Positions 25,155-34,741 are shown, numbered from the stretch's first letter. The stretch: 64,000 nucleotides of DNA from RBG-13-51-18 sp050014095 (GCA_050014095.1 JBEKDZ010000004.1:248001-312000); one strand, 5' to 3'. Numbers and translations: made by a program. The notes: a model not told the origin generated them from the sequence alone.

Positions 25155-26012
25155 CTATTTAGGCGGCTGGAGGGCGGCGCGTTTGCGGTGGTCTTCCAGG
25201 TAGCGCCGGGCGAACCTATCACGCCCCAGGATAAGGTCAGCAGATAGCACGGCCGGGAGCACCTTAGCCGCATCGGCGATAAGGGCGGTGCCGCCAGCCT
25301 CGATGACCATCGCCATCCAGGCGTTATTTAATATCGGGCGGTCCGGCATGCCGAAGGAGATATTGCTCGCGCCCATCGTCATGTTTAAGCCAAGCTCCAG
25401 GCGTATCTGGCGCAGGGCGTTGAGAACATCCATCGCGGCTTTTGGCTCGGCGCCAATAGCATAAGTCATCACATCGATAACGATATCTTCCTTGGGGATA
25501 CCCATTTTTGCGGCAGCTTCGACAATCTTATAAGCGACAGCCACGCGGCGTTCGGCGGTCTTAGGAATGCCATCATCGTCCTGGGCTAAGCCGACCACCG
25601 CGGCGCCGTACTCTTTGATTAGCGGCAGGACACGTGCTAGACGTGCCGTTTCGCCGCTCACGGAGTTGACCAGCGGTTTACCCTTATAGACTTTCAGTCC
25701 GGCTTCCAGGGCATCCGCATTGGGACTATCGATGCAGAGAGGCACATCAACCGTTGCCTGGATAATTTTAATAGCTTCAGGCAAGAGCTTCACATCGTTC
25801 ACACCCGGGGCATTAACATTACAATCGAGGATGGTAGCGCCGGCGGCAACCTGTTCCAGGGCTTCCTTCTTCACGATAGAAAGGTCGCCGTTTTTAAGGG
25901 CTTCGGCGAGTTTCTTTTTACCGGTTGGATTGATACGCTCGCCGATGATAACAGTAGGACGATCGTAGGAAATGATAACTTCCTTAGTAGGGGTGGATAC
26001 TTTTGTTTCCAT
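25155..26012 (-). CDS. Pterin-binding methyltransferase (AcsE/MtvA-like)
   Basis: The protein is 285 aa, a TIM barrel of the DHPS/AcsE type. GERINPTGKKKL is the classic opening of methyltetrahydrofolate:corrinoid methyltransferases, followed by GATILDCNVNAPGVND, PLCIDSPN, LVNSVSG, and MGASNISFGMP. The aspartate and asparagine residues that hold the pterin are present. It probably moves a methyl group between the corrinoid protein and tetrahydrofolate. It is the last gene of the operon that encodes one corrinoid protein and seven URO-D-fold enzymes, starting 17 bp after the last of these, so it is the likely folate-side (MT2) enzyme. Confidence 0.9.
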   Translation of the reverse strand: METKVSTPTKEVIISYDRPTVIIGERINPTGKKKLAEALKNGDLSIVKKEALEQVAAGATILDCNVNAPGVNDVKLLPEAIKIIQATVDVPLCIDSPNADALEAGLKVYKGKPLVNSVSGETARLARVLPLIKEYGAAVVGLAQDDDGIPKTAERRVAVAYKIVEAAAKMGIPKEDIVIDVMTYAIGAEPKAAMDVLNALRQIRLELGLNMTMGASNISFGMPDRPILNNAWMAMVIEAGGTALIADAAKVLPAVLSADLILGRDRFARRYLEDHRKRAALQPPK

Positions 26013-26029
26013 AGTTTTTTCTCCTGTTT

Positions 26030-27367
26030 TTATTTGTAGACACCGTATTCTTTGGCGGCTTCCATAAAGGCGCGCAGGTTATCAGGGTTACCTTCGTTCA
26101 TACCAGCAGCGCCCGTCAAAATATAGCCGCCGCCCGGAGCACAAGTTTCGATAAGTTTACGACAGTATTCCTTCACCTCCTTGGGAGTTTTGGTATATAA
26201 GACTGACGACGGCACGTTGCCGGCGATACAGGCGGAACCGCCGAGGACTTTCTTGGCGCGAGCCATATCGATATCCTCAAAGCTCCATAGCATCGAGCCT
26301 TTGGGCAGGTCCTTAATCACTTCAAGTCGCGCGCCGTACCTTCCCTCGGCAAAGGGGAAGGGCACCAGCCCTTCTTCAATCTGACCCATGAGCACGCGCC
26401 GGTAGGTCGGCCAGTAAAAGGTCTCAAATTGCTTGGGGGACATAAAGCTCTCGTCGCCCTTATGGAGGGGCATAAAGCAGAACGGACAGCCCGTAACATC
26501 AGCCATCGCCACCGCGTTCTTAATTGTGTTGGGGACAATTTTCTCCATCACCTCATGCAGTTTTTCTGGCTGGCGGTACATATCCATGATCATGCCCTGC
26601 GTGCCGCGGAAGAAATCGGCGATATTATCGAAAGGGGCACCGCCCATCCCGCCGCCGCGCAGTTCCGGGATGCCGGCGGCGCGGGAAGCCTGATTGATTT
26701 CCGCCACCGCTTTCTGCCACTTGATAACCTCTTTGCCAGCTTCAAACATGGTCTTGAAAGCCGCCTCGACATCAGGAGCAGCCATCGCGGCGTAAAACAT
26801 CAAAGGCACGCCCATCATGCCGTTCATCTGCGGGAGTTTTTTAAGCGGCTCTAGTGAACCGACGATGCGCGGCAGGAGGACACGCCACCAGAAATCGGCG
26901 GGGTTGCTCAAAAGGGCGGGGTATTCATCCGCCTTCATATAGTCTTTTTCCACATACTGGTATAAAGAGGCATTAGCCGGCAAGCCGTGACCGGGCCACT
27001 TATGCAGTCGGTGGTCGGTGATATCCAGCGCTTTACCGGGGAAAATAAGCCCGGGTCCCGTATAGGAATCCATATCGAACTCGTCGATAAACTTGAGATA
27101 GGCTCTCTTAAGTTTTTCGAAGTCGTACATGACTTCTCTGACGGTATAGCCGGCATAAAAAGGAGGGTACACGCCGGTAGGCAGCATGCACGGCACGCGG
27201 TCCGGCTCTTCCAGCTTGATAGCTTTAATAAAGCGGGTAGTTCTCTCTTTATAGAGCTTCTCCGCTTCTTTGCTCCTGAACTTAACGTTAGGGGACTGCC
27301 AGCGTTTAAAACGCTCCTCCCGCTTTTCCTGCCAGGTCACGTCTTTCCATTCTTTATTAGATGCCAT
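26030..27367 (-). CDS. URO-D-fold methyltransferase paralog 1
   Basis: 445 aa from ATG 27367 (GGGGG seven bases upstream; the longer frame to 27418 is not needed). URO-D superfamily, in the MtaA/CmuA/MtvB sense rather than heme HemE. Shared with the six paralogs upstream: WQEKREERFKRW near the start, EEPDRVPCMLP, KWPGHGLP, MPLHKGDESFMSPKQFE, CIAGNVPSS, and ETCAPGGGYIL. The HKG histidine and the two late cysteines are candidate zinc ligands for activating a methyl-group acceptor or donor. It is closest to the MT2 gene. Specific to this copy: GMGGAPFDNIADFF. Confidence 0.87.
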   Translation of the reverse strand: MASNKEWKDVTWQEKREERFKRWQSPNVKFRSKEAEKLYKERTTRFIKAIKLEEPDRVPCMLPTGVYPPFYAGYTVREVMYDFEKLKRAYLKFIDEFDMDSYTGPGLIFPGKALDITDHRLHKWPGHGLPANASLYQYVEKDYMKADEYPALLSNPADFWWRVLLPRIVGSLEPLKKLPQMNGMMGVPLMFYAAMAAPDVEAAFKTMFEAGKEVIKWQKAVAEINQASRAAGIPELRGGGMGGAPFDNIADFFRGTQGMIMDMYRQPEKLHEVMEKIVPNTIKNAVAMADVTGCPFCFMPLHKGDESFMSPKQFETFYWPTYRRVLMGQIEEGLVPFPFAEGRYGARLEVIKDLPKGSMLWSFEDIDMARAKKVLGGSACIAGNVPSSVLYTKTPKEVKEYCRKLIETCAPGGGYILTGAAGMNEGNPDNLRAFMEAAKEYGVYK

Positions 27368-27429
27368 ATACTTACCCCCTAAATTATGCCTCAATTTTAT
27401 AATTCCTGCATCCGCCAAAATGCTGAATG

Positions 27430-27514
27430 AGTTTACAGTTCACAGTTTACAGTGAACAGTTTTAGTGAGGGGAGAGGCTACTGTTAACTGTCTACTGAAA
27501 ACTGTTTACTCCTC
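27430..27514. repeat. Heptamer-phased inverted repeat, copy 1
   Basis: Left arm: NNNNCAG units with 7-bp period (TTTACAG, TTCACAG, TTTACAG, TGAACAG). Middle: GAGGGGAGAGG. Right arm: the complementary ACTG units (CTACTGT, TAACTGT, CTACTGA). Lies between URO-D paralogs 1 and 2. Confidence 0.8.
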
Positions 27515-28852
27515 CTAGTACTTCCCGTACTCTACGGCGGCAGCCATCATGGCGCGCAGGTTTGCCGGGTTGCCTTTGCTGATGCTCGCCGCGCCAGTTA
27601 AAATATAGCCGCCGCCGGGGCCGCAGGTTTCGATAAGCTTACGGCAAGCTTCCTTGACTGCTTCAGGCGTCCCGGTGACGAGTATCGAGGCGGGGACATT
27701 GCCGGCGATGCAGGACACGTTCCCCAATGCTTTTTTAGCCTTGGCCATATCCATGACCTCGAAATACCAGACGACCGATGACCGGGGCATATCTTTTATG
27801 ATATCAAGTCGGGGCTCGTAATTGCCCTCGGCGAAGGGCATGGGGACGAGGCCTTCATTAACCATGCCGAGCAGCACCTTTTTGAATGTCGGCCAGTAAA
27901 ACTCCTCGAACTGCTTGCCGGACATGAAACTGTTATCGCCTTTATGCAGGGGCATCATCACCACCGGACTCAAAGACATATCGGCGCCCTTCACCGCCCC
28001 CTTGACAATGATGGGCACGAGTCGTTCCATAGCCTCTTTAATCTTGTCCGGGCGACGGTACATATCCATAACGATGCCCTTGGTGCCCCGTAGCACATCG
28101 GAAAGGTTATCGAAGGGAGCACCCGCTATGCCGCCCCCGCCGAATGAGGCAAAACCCTCCGCCAGCGCCCCGCGGCTGACTTCGCCGACGGCATCGCGCC
28201 ATAAAGCGATTTCTTTACCGGCTTCTATTAAGGTTTCAAACGCTTTTTGAACATCCGGATTGGCGAAGGACATGACCCAGCCGAGCGGATTGGTGAGGAC
28301 GGGGTTGAAGGGCGTGAGGTACTGGAAAGACTCCAGCGCGCCGGCAGTGCGGGGCAGGAAGACCCTCATCCAGTAATCGGTGGGATTTTCTATAAAGTCG
28401 TCATACTCCTCCGGCTTCATGTAAACGCCTTCGACGAACTGGTACATGGGGGCGTTATCCGGCAGTCCGTGACCGGGCCATTTATGCAGCTTGTGGCCTA
28501 TTTTCTCGATAACTCTACCGGGATAAACGAGTCCGGGACCTAGAAAACTATCTGGCTGAAAATCGTGATTGAACTTGCGCCAGGCATCAGCCAGTTTTTG
28601 ATAATCATACATGACCTCTTTTAAAGAGTAGCCGGCGTAAATAGCCGGATAATAACCAGCCGGCAGAATCACCGGCACGCGGTCCGGTTCCTCCAGCTTG
28701 ATAACCTTAATGAAGCGCGCGATGCGCTCCTGGTATTGCTTTTTTGCCGCCGGGTTTTTAAAGTTAACGCCGGGAGCTTCGAACCACTTTTTAAAGCGCT
28801 CTTCCCGTTTTTCCTGCCAGGTCAGGGTTGACCAGTTTGCTACACCGTCCAT
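27515..28852 (-). CDS. URO-D-fold methyltransferase paralog 2
   Basis: 445 aa from ATG 28852 (MDGVANW); the frame continues upstream to 28924 through a repeat, which is unlikely to be coding. Motifs: WQEKREERFKKWFEAPGV, EEPDRVPVILP, KWPGHGLPDN, MPLHKGDNSFMSGKQFE, CIAGNVPAS, ETCGPGGGYIL. The N-terminal EAPGVNFK segment is shared with paralog 3, suggesting these two are close duplicates. As part of the operon it is a candidate substrate-side enzyme for loading a methyl group onto the corrinoid protein. Copy-specific: GGGGIAGAPFDNLSDVL. Confidence 0.87.
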   Translation of the reverse strand: MDGVANWSTLTWQEKREERFKKWFEAPGVNFKNPAAKKQYQERIARFIKVIKLEEPDRVPVILPAGYYPAIYAGYSLKEVMYDYQKLADAWRKFNHDFQPDSFLGPGLVYPGRVIEKIGHKLHKWPGHGLPDNAPMYQFVEGVYMKPEEYDDFIENPTDYWMRVFLPRTAGALESFQYLTPFNPVLTNPLGWVMSFANPDVQKAFETLIEAGKEIALWRDAVGEVSRGALAEGFASFGGGGIAGAPFDNLSDVLRGTKGIVMDMYRRPDKIKEAMERLVPIIVKGAVKGADMSLSPVVMMPLHKGDNSFMSGKQFEEFYWPTFKKVLLGMVNEGLVPMPFAEGNYEPRLDIIKDMPRSSVVWYFEVMDMAKAKKALGNVSCIAGNVPASILVTGTPEAVKEACRKLIETCGPGGGYILTGAASISKGNPANLRAMMAAAVEYGKY

Positions 28853-28868
28853 TATTATCTCCAGATGA

Positions 28869-28955
28869 AAAAGTAAACAGTTTTCAGTATACAGTTTACA
28901 GTTTCGGGGAAAGGGGAGGGGCACTGTTAACTATTAACTGTCTACTAAGAACTTC
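28869..28955. repeat. Heptamer-phased inverted repeat, copy 2
   Basis: TAAACAG, TTTTCAG, TATACAG, TTTACAG, then core TTTCGGGGAAAGGGGAGGGG, then ACTGTTAACTATTAACTG and CTACT. Nearly the same as copy 5 at 41706-41790 read on the other strand. Confidence 0.82.
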
Positions 28956-28966
28956 TCCCTTACCCC

Positions 28967-30307
28967 CTAATACTTCCCGTATTCCTTGGCCGCATCCATC
29001 ATAGCGTGCAGGTTTTCTATTTTGCCCTGGTCCATACTGGCGGCGGCGGTAAGAATATAGCCGCCGCCGGGTGCGCAGTCCTCGATAAGCTTACGGCAAC
29101 CCTCTTTAACTTCTTGCACTGTGCCGGTAACCATGATAGAAATGGGCAGGTTGCCGGCGATACAATTTTTCTTACCGACCGTCCGCTTAGCCTGCGCCAT
29201 GTCCATATATTCGAAGTACCAGACTATCGAGCCTTTAGGCATATCCTGGATAATTTCCAGTCGGGGTATATAGTTGCCCTCGGCAAAGGGCATCGGCACG
29301 AGACCTTCGTTAATAATGCCCATCAGGACTTGCTTGAAGGTAGGCCAGTAAAAAGTCTCGAACTGCTTGGGGGACATGAAGCCTTTTTCACCCTTGTGAA
29401 GGGGCATAAAAAGAACCGGGGACAGCGAATTTTCCGCGGATTTCACTGCTTGTTCAATCATGATAGGCACCAGTCTATCCATGGCTGCATGGATTTTTTC
29501 CGGCTGGCGATACATATCCAGGAAAATGCCCTGGGTGCCGCGGAGAAAATCCGTAAGCATATCAAACGGGGCGCCGGAAAAACCGCTACCCGAAAAACCC
29601 GGATAACCGAGCGATAATGCGATACGGCTAACCTCGCCGACCGTTTTCAACCATTTGTTCATCTCTTTGCCAGCAGCCCAGATTTTCTTAAACATAGCCT
29701 GTATTTCCGGCGTGGAAAACGCCGGTACGGTACTAATAGGCAAGCCTATCATCGGGTTCAGGTGCATAAAATTCGCCAGCGGGACGAATACGCCGGCCTG
29801 GCGGGGCATAAAAACCCGCAGCCAGAAATCGGCGGGGTCCTGGATTAAGTGGTCGTACTCGTCTTTTTTCATGTATTCGCTTTCGACGAACTGATATGAA
29901 GGTACGTCGTTAGCAAGGCCATGCCCCGGCCATTTATGCATTTTGTGTTCCAAAATTTCCAGCGCTTTAGCCGGTAGCACCAGCCCGGGTCCGCCGTAGC
30001 TATCCATATCGCCAAAATCATACATAAACTTCAGCCATGCTTTACGCTGTTTTTTGTAGTCGTACATAACGGTCTTGAGGTCATAACCGGCATAATAGGC
30101 GGGGAAGTAGCCTACCGGCAGGTTGCAGGGAACGCGGTCAGCCTCTTCCATGCTGATGGCTTTGATGAAGCGGCTAACCCTGGTTTTATAGAGATTTTCT
30201 GCTTCCTTGTCTTTGAATTTAACGCCGGGAGCCTCCAGCCAGCGCTTGAACCTGGTTTGCCTTTTCTGGTCCGGGGTTAATTCCTTCCAGTTGCTAATGC
30301 CTTCCAT
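28967..30307 (-). CDS. URO-D-fold methyltransferase paralog 3
   Basis: 446 aa. Shares the family layout: DQKRQTRFKRWLEAPGV, EEADRVPCNLP, KWPGHGL, MPLHKGEKGFMSPKQFE, NCIAGNLPIS, EDCAPGGGYIL. The substrate-facing region SGSGFSGAPFDMLTDFL replaces the shorter segment of paralogs 1 and 2, which may mean a different methyl donor. The gene is preceded on the operon by a 124-bp MITE-like element rather than the heptamer repeat. No internal stop or frameshift. Confidence 0.87.
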   Translation of the reverse strand: MEGISNWKELTPDQKRQTRFKRWLEAPGVKFKDKEAENLYKTRVSRFIKAISMEEADRVPCNLPVGYFPAYYAGYDLKTVMYDYKKQRKAWLKFMYDFGDMDSYGGPGLVLPAKALEILEHKMHKWPGHGLANDVPSYQFVESEYMKKDEYDHLIQDPADFWLRVFMPRQAGVFVPLANFMHLNPMIGLPISTVPAFSTPEIQAMFKKIWAAGKEMNKWLKTVGEVSRIALSLGYPGFSGSGFSGAPFDMLTDFLRGTQGIFLDMYRQPEKIHAAMDRLVPIMIEQAVKSAENSLSPVLFMPLHKGEKGFMSPKQFETFYWPTFKQVLMGIINEGLVPMPFAEGNYIPRLEIIQDMPKGSIVWYFEYMDMAQAKRTVGKKNCIAGNLPISIMVTGTVQEVKEGCRKLIEDCAPGGGYILTAAASMDQGKIENLHAMMDAAKEYGKY

Positions 30308-30330
30308 TTACGGCCTCCTGTTAATGCGTT

Positions 30331-30454
30331 TTGTCATTGCGAGCCCCGACTTGTCGGGGTATGGCAATCTCTACGACTAAATTAAATTGTACATTGAGAT
30401 TGCCGCGTCGCTATGGTTCGACAGGCTCACCATGAACGCTCCTCGCAATGACAA
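30331..30454. mobile_element. MITE-like element with 13-bp terminal inverted repeats
   Basis: TTGTCATTGCGAG (30331-30343) and CTCGCAATGACAA (30442-30454) are perfect inverted ends. Inside are a CCCCGAC/GTCGGGG hairpin (near 30344-30360) and GGCAATCTC/GAGATTGCC (30363-30371, 30396-30404). No ORF. Sits between URO-D paralogs 3 and 4. Confidence 0.8.
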
Positions 30455-30460
30455 TAAAAA

Positions 30461-31795
30461 TCAATACTTGCCATACTCCTTAGCCGCCTCCATCATGGCG
30501 CGGAGATTTTCCGGTTTAGCCATATCAAAAGTGGAGCCGCCGGTGAGGATATAGCCGCCCCCAGGGGCGCAGGTTTCGATGAGCTTGCGGCAGTATTCCT
30601 TCATCTCTGCCGCCGACTTGGTGTAAGCGATAGAAACTGGCACGTTGCCGGCGATGCAGGAAACTTTGCCGACCGTTTTCTTGGCGTTAGCCATATTCGT
30701 CTGGTCGAACATCCAGGCAACGGCCGATTTAGGCATATCCGAGATGTATTCCAGGCGGCGATTATAGGCGCCTTCCGCCACGGGGTAGGGAATCAGTCCC
30801 TCGTCCACCATGCCTAGTAGAAGACGACGGAAGGTAGGCCAGTAGAACACCTCGAACTGTTTATCGGACATAAAGGTATCGTCGCCTTTATGGAGGGGCA
30901 TCATAATCACCGGGCAATCGGCGCCATCCGCCATAGCGATAGCACCGGATAGTAATTGGGGCAGTACGAACTCCATTGCCTCGTGGATTTTATCCGGCTG
31001 GCGGAACATGTCCATGACGATGCCCTGGGTGCCGCGCAGGCTATCGGCAAAAACGTCAAATGGGGCAACCGCCAGTCCGCCGCGGAAAACGGGGAATCCC
31101 CTGGCAGCCGCACCCGCCGTGGTCTCGGCATTGGCTTTACCCCAGGCTGGCAATTCCTGGCTAGCCTGCTGGATAGCTTTGAACAGTTTCTGGAACTTCG
31201 GGTCGAGGCACATCATCATCAGGCGCTGGGGCAGTCCCTGGTAAGACGCGAACGAAGGGGCATCTTTAAAAGGCTCGAAAACACCCATGGTGCGCGGTAA
31301 AAGCTTGCGCAGCTGGAAGTCGAAGGGGTCTTTCATAAAGAGGTCATACTCGTCAGCCTGCATATATATGCCCTCGACGTACTGGTAGGAATGAGCGTCG
31401 TCCGGCAGACCGTGACCGGGCCATTTCATCGTCTTGGCTTCCATTAATTCGTTGACTTTCGCCTGGAAGAAAAGCGTGCCGTCGAACGAATCGGAATCAT
31501 ATTCATCGACGAATTTGAGCCAGACCTTTTTCATAAGTTCCGGGTCGTACATGACTTTCTTAAGGGGAACATTAGCGTTCTTGGCGGGATACCAGCCGGT
31601 GGGAATCATACAGGGGACGCGGTCCGGGATTTCCATTTTGGCGGCTTTCGCCAGGCGGGTGGCGCGTGCCTTATAATCTTTCTCTGCCTGCTTACTGATG
31701 AATTTAACATCAGCGGCGTTTATCCATTGATTAAGGCGCAGGTCGCGCTTCTGCTGCCAGGTAAGGTCTTTCCAGTTATCCGGTCGAGTAAACAC
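30461..31795 (-). CDS. URO-D-fold methyltransferase paralog 4
   Basis: 444 aa. Motifs: WQQKRDLRLNQWINAADV, EIPDRVPCMIP, KWPGHGLPDD, MPLHKGDDTFMSDKQFE, CIAGNVPVS, ETCAPGGGYIL. The N-terminus uses a QQKRDLRLNQW variant and lacks the APGV of paralogs 2 and 3. The AMADGADCPVIMM segment is close to the ADVTGCPFCFM of paralog 1 and might place a cysteine near the active site. Similar substrate-pocket segment to paralog 6 (RLMMMCLDPKFQKLFK against RLMMMCQDPRFMKLFK), so these two look like sister copies. Confidence 0.87.
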   Translation of the reverse strand: MFTRPDNWKDLTWQQKRDLRLNQWINAADVKFISKQAEKDYKARATRLAKAAKMEIPDRVPCMIPTGWYPAKNANVPLKKVMYDPELMKKVWLKFVDEYDSDSFDGTLFFQAKVNELMEAKTMKWPGHGLPDDAHSYQYVEGIYMQADEYDLFMKDPFDFQLRKLLPRTMGVFEPFKDAPSFASYQGLPQRLMMMCLDPKFQKLFKAIQQASQELPAWGKANAETTAGAAARGFPVFRGGLAVAPFDVFADSLRGTQGIVMDMFRQPDKIHEAMEFVLPQLLSGAIAMADGADCPVIMMPLHKGDDTFMSDKQFEVFYWPTFRRLLLGMVDEGLIPYPVAEGAYNRRLEYISDMPKSAVAWMFDQTNMANAKKTVGKVSCIAGNVPVSIAYTKSAAEMKEYCRKLIETCAPGGGYILTGGSTFDMAKPENLRAMMEAAKEYGKY

Positions 31796-31813
31796 GATAG
31801 TTGTCCTCCGTAA

Positions 31814-31897
31814 TAAAAAGTAGACAGTTCACAGTTTACAGTATTCAGTTTCGGGGAAGGGGGAGGCTACTGTTAACTGTTAACTGATTACTCTCCT
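31814..31897. repeat. Heptamer-phased inverted repeat, copy 3
   Basis: TAGACAG, TTCACAG, TTTACAG, TATTCAG, core TTTCGGGGAAGGGGGAGG, then CTACTGT, TAACTGT, TAACTGA. Between URO-D paralogs 4 and 5. Confidence 0.85.
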
Positions 31898-31903
31898 TCT
31901 CCC

Positions 31904-33241
31904 CTAATACTTCCCATACTCTTTGGCCGCCTCCATCATGGCTTTAAGGTTTTCTATTTTGCCATTATCGATGCTGGCGCCGCCGGCGAGGATAAAGCCG
32001 CCGCCCGGAGCGCAGTCCTGGATAAGCTTATGGCAATACTCTTTGACCGATTCGGGCGTGCCTTTAATGACGACCGAGGTGGGCACATTGCCGGCGATGC
32101 AGCAGATACCGCCGAGGATACGCTTGGCTTCTTTCATATCCGTCTGGTCGAAGTACCAGACCACGCCGCTCGGAGGCGTATCGTTAATCTGCTTGAGGCG
32201 GTTGGTATAGCGGCCCTCGGCAAAGGGCATTGGCACAAGACCCTCATTAATCATCGCCAGGAGTACCTGCCGGTATGTGGGCCAGTAGAACTCGGCGAAT
32301 TGCTTATCGGACATAAAAGCGTCATCGCCCTTATGCAGGGGCATCATGCAGATGGGACTGGATGTTATGGGGAAGTTCTTGATATTTGTCTCGATGGTCC
32401 ACTTCAGATAGCGCTCCATCGCCTCGTGCAACTTCTTAGGCTGGCGGAACATGTCCCGGGCGATGCCCTGTGTGCCGCGTAAGGCATCGGCAAAATGGTC
32501 GAAGGGTGCGGCAGCCATAATGCCTCCGCCCCATAACGAAGGATATCCGTGTTCTTTGATATACTGGTTAATTTCTAAATTAGCTGCCATCCATTTCCTT
32601 TGTTCATCGGTCAAGGACATGAGCGTCTCGAAAGTTTTGCGAATATCCGGGTCAGCAAGAGCGGAAACCCAGAAATTGCCCATGATATTGCTGAAAGGCG
32701 GTAGCTTCCTGAAAGACTCGAAGAGAGGGGTGGTGCGGGGCATCATCACCCGTAGGTTGTAATCGGTGGGGTCCAACATGTATCTATCATATTCATCCGC
32801 CATCATATATTCGCCTTCGACGAACTGGTTCATGGTGGCGGTGACGGGTAACCCCAGACCGGGCAGCTTTGTCTGCTTGGAGCGGATGACTTCCGCTATT
32901 TTTCCAGAGGGGACGAAGTTGGGTCCGTTAAAAGTATCCATGTCCCCGAAGGCAACCATGAATTTTTTCCATATTTCCCCGCCTTTTTTGTAGTTGTACA
33001 TCAGTTCATGGAAGGAAGCCCCACCCCAGTAAGCGGGGAAATTACCGGTCGGCAGCATGACCGGTACACGGTCGGGCTCCTCCAGCTTGATGGCTTTGAT
33101 GAATCGGGTCACACGCGCTTTATAAAGCTGCTCTGCTTCCTTGTTGACGAATTTTACATCGATTGGATTAAGCCACCGGTCAAAGCGTGCCTCGCGTTTT
33201 TCCTGCCAGGTCATCTCTTCCCATTTTTTAGTTTGCGGCAT
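31904..33241 (-). CDS. URO-D-fold methyltransferase paralog 5
   Basis: 445 aa. Motifs: WQEKREARFDRWLNPIDV, EEPDRVPVMLP, KLPGLGLP in place of the KWPGHGL seen in the other paralogs, MPLHKGDDAFMSDKQFA, CIAGNVPTS, QDCAPGGGFIL. The KLPGLGLP change removes the His of that loop and sets this copy apart. Pocket segment: GGGIMAAAPFDHFADAL. Otherwise complete, no frameshift. The changed loop suggests a different substrate or a weaker role in metal or corrinoid contact (inference). Confidence 0.87.
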   Translation of the reverse strand: MPQTKKWEEMTWQEKREARFDRWLNPIDVKFVNKEAEQLYKARVTRFIKAIKLEEPDRVPVMLPTGNFPAYWGGASFHELMYNYKKGGEIWKKFMVAFGDMDTFNGPNFVPSGKIAEVIRSKQTKLPGLGLPVTATMNQFVEGEYMMADEYDRYMLDPTDYNLRVMMPRTTPLFESFRKLPPFSNIMGNFWVSALADPDIRKTFETLMSLTDEQRKWMAANLEINQYIKEHGYPSLWGGGIMAAAPFDHFADALRGTQGIARDMFRQPKKLHEAMERYLKWTIETNIKNFPITSSPICMMPLHKGDDAFMSDKQFAEFYWPTYRQVLLAMINEGLVPMPFAEGRYTNRLKQINDTPPSGVVWYFDQTDMKEAKRILGGICCIAGNVPTSVVIKGTPESVKEYCHKLIQDCAPGGGFILAGGASIDNGKIENLKAMMEAAKEYGKY

Positions 33242-33327
33242 GATTAAATACCCTCCTTAAAAATTTACAGGGTCGGGTTTTAGATGGCGGTTAATAAACC
33301 GAATAACCAATAACCAAGATACAAGAT

Positions 33328-33414
33328 ACAAGTTTACAGTTGTCAGTTCACAGTTTACAGTTTCGGGGAAGGGGGAGGATTATTAACTGTTTACTGTAAA
33401 CTGTTTACTCCTCT
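33328..33414. repeat. Heptamer-phased inverted repeat, copy 4
   Basis: TTTACAG, TTGTCAG, TTCACAG, TTTACAG, core TTTCGGGGAAGGGGGAGG, then TTAACTG, TTTACTG, TAAACTG, TTTACTC. Preceded by a short CAAGATACAAGATACAAG tandem. Between URO-D paralogs 5 and 6. Confidence 0.85.
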
Positions 33415-34741
33415 AGTACTTCCCGTATTCCAGGCCGGCTTCGACAACAGCGTGTAGATTAGCGGGGTCGCATTTATCGATGCCGGAGCCGAGCGCCAGA
33501 ATATAGCCACCGCCCGGCGCGCAGGTCTCGATGAGCTTGCGGGCGTATTCTTTAATCGCCTGCGGGGTCTGCGTATAAAGCATCGCCGCGGTGACATTGC
33601 CGGCGATACAGGCGGAGTTGCCCAGGATTTTCTTGGACATCGCCATATCCGTCTTTTCCATCGTCCAGATGACGGATGACTTCGGTAGCTCACTGATGAT
33701 TTTCAGTCGCTCTTCGTTATACGCGCCGTCGATAATCATCATCGGCACGCAGCCTTCGTTGACCACGCCCAGGATGAGTTTGCGGAAGGTAGGCCAGTAG
33801 AACTTTTCAAACTGCTTGACGGACATGAAACTGTTATCGCCTTTATGCATAGGAACGAAGACGATGGGACTGCGAGCCATGTTGACCATGCCTACGGTTG
33901 ATTCAATGCTACGGTTGGCGAGATACTCCAGCGCTTCGAGGAGTTTTTCCGGCTGGCGATACATATCCATCACCGAGCCGTGAGTACCGCGGAGCATATC
34001 GGCGACGGTATCGAAAGGCGCCAGCATCACGCCGCCCATCAACGGCGGGAAGCCCCTGTCCAGCGAAGCCTGGGCGCATTCCGCCATTACCTTCTGGTGT
34101 TTAACGTTTTCCTGGCTGGCTTCATAGATGGCTTTAAAGAGCTTCATAAATCTCGGGTCCTGGCACATCATCATCAGGCGTTCGGGGAGGCCTTGATAGG
34201 AGGAAAAGGAAGGGATACTGGCTAAAAGCTCGAAGGCGCCCCAGGTGCGGGGTGTAAAATGCCGCAGACCGAAGTCGAAAGGGTCTTTCATAAAGAGGTC
34301 GTACTCATCAGCCTGCATATATTCCTTTTCCACGAAGTTTTGCAGGGTGGTGTTATCCGGTAAACCGTGGCCGGGCCACTTGTTAACTTTATAATCGAGG
34401 ATTTCATAGACCCTGGCGGCGAAAAAACCGGGAGCATCAGCCGAATCCTGCTCGAACTCTTCGAGGAATTTTATCCAGGCGGGCTTGATTAAGGAATAGT
34501 CATAAAGGACATCTTTGAGGGTGTGGCCGGCATTGTAAGCGACGAAGGAGTTGGCGGCGAGGTGAATGGGAACGCGGTCTGGAATCTCCATTTTGATGGC
34601 TTTAATCATGCGGGTAAGACGAGCTTTATACTTTTTTTCAATTTCAGCGCTAGGGAATTTTACTCCGGGGGGAGAGAGCCACTTTTTAAACCTTTCCTCT
34701 CGCTTTTCCTGCCAGGTCATCTCCGACCATTGTTTTTCCAT
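33413..34741 (-). CDS. URO-D-fold methyltransferase paralog 6
   Basis: 442 aa. Motifs: WQEKREERFKKWLSPPGV, EIPDRVPIHLA, KWPGHGLPDN, VPMHKGDNSFMSVKQFE, CIAGNVTAA, ETCAPGGGYIL. Two changes stand out: EIPDRVPIHLAANSF has no proline-glycine turn, and MMIDGAYNEERLK replaces the FAEGNY segment of the other copies. This suggests the most divergent pocket in the array, although it groups with paralog 4 in the MMMC.DP.F region. Full length. Confidence 0.87.
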   Translation of the reverse strand: MEKQWSEMTWQEKREERFKKWLSPPGVKFPSAEIEKKYKARLTRMIKAIKMEIPDRVPIHLAANSFVAYNAGHTLKDVLYDYSLIKPAWIKFLEEFEQDSADAPGFFAARVYEILDYKVNKWPGHGLPDNTTLQNFVEKEYMQADEYDLFMKDPFDFGLRHFTPRTWGAFELLASIPSFSSYQGLPERLMMMCQDPRFMKLFKAIYEASQENVKHQKVMAECAQASLDRGFPPLMGGVMLAPFDTVADMLRGTHGSVMDMYRQPEKLLEALEYLANRSIESTVGMVNMARSPIVFVPMHKGDNSFMSVKQFEKFYWPTFRKLILGVVNEGCVPMMIIDGAYNEERLKIISELPKSSVIWTMEKTDMAMSKKILGNSACIAGNVTAAMLYTQTPQAIKEYARKLIETCAPGGGYILALGSGIDKCDPANLHAVVEAGLEYGKY

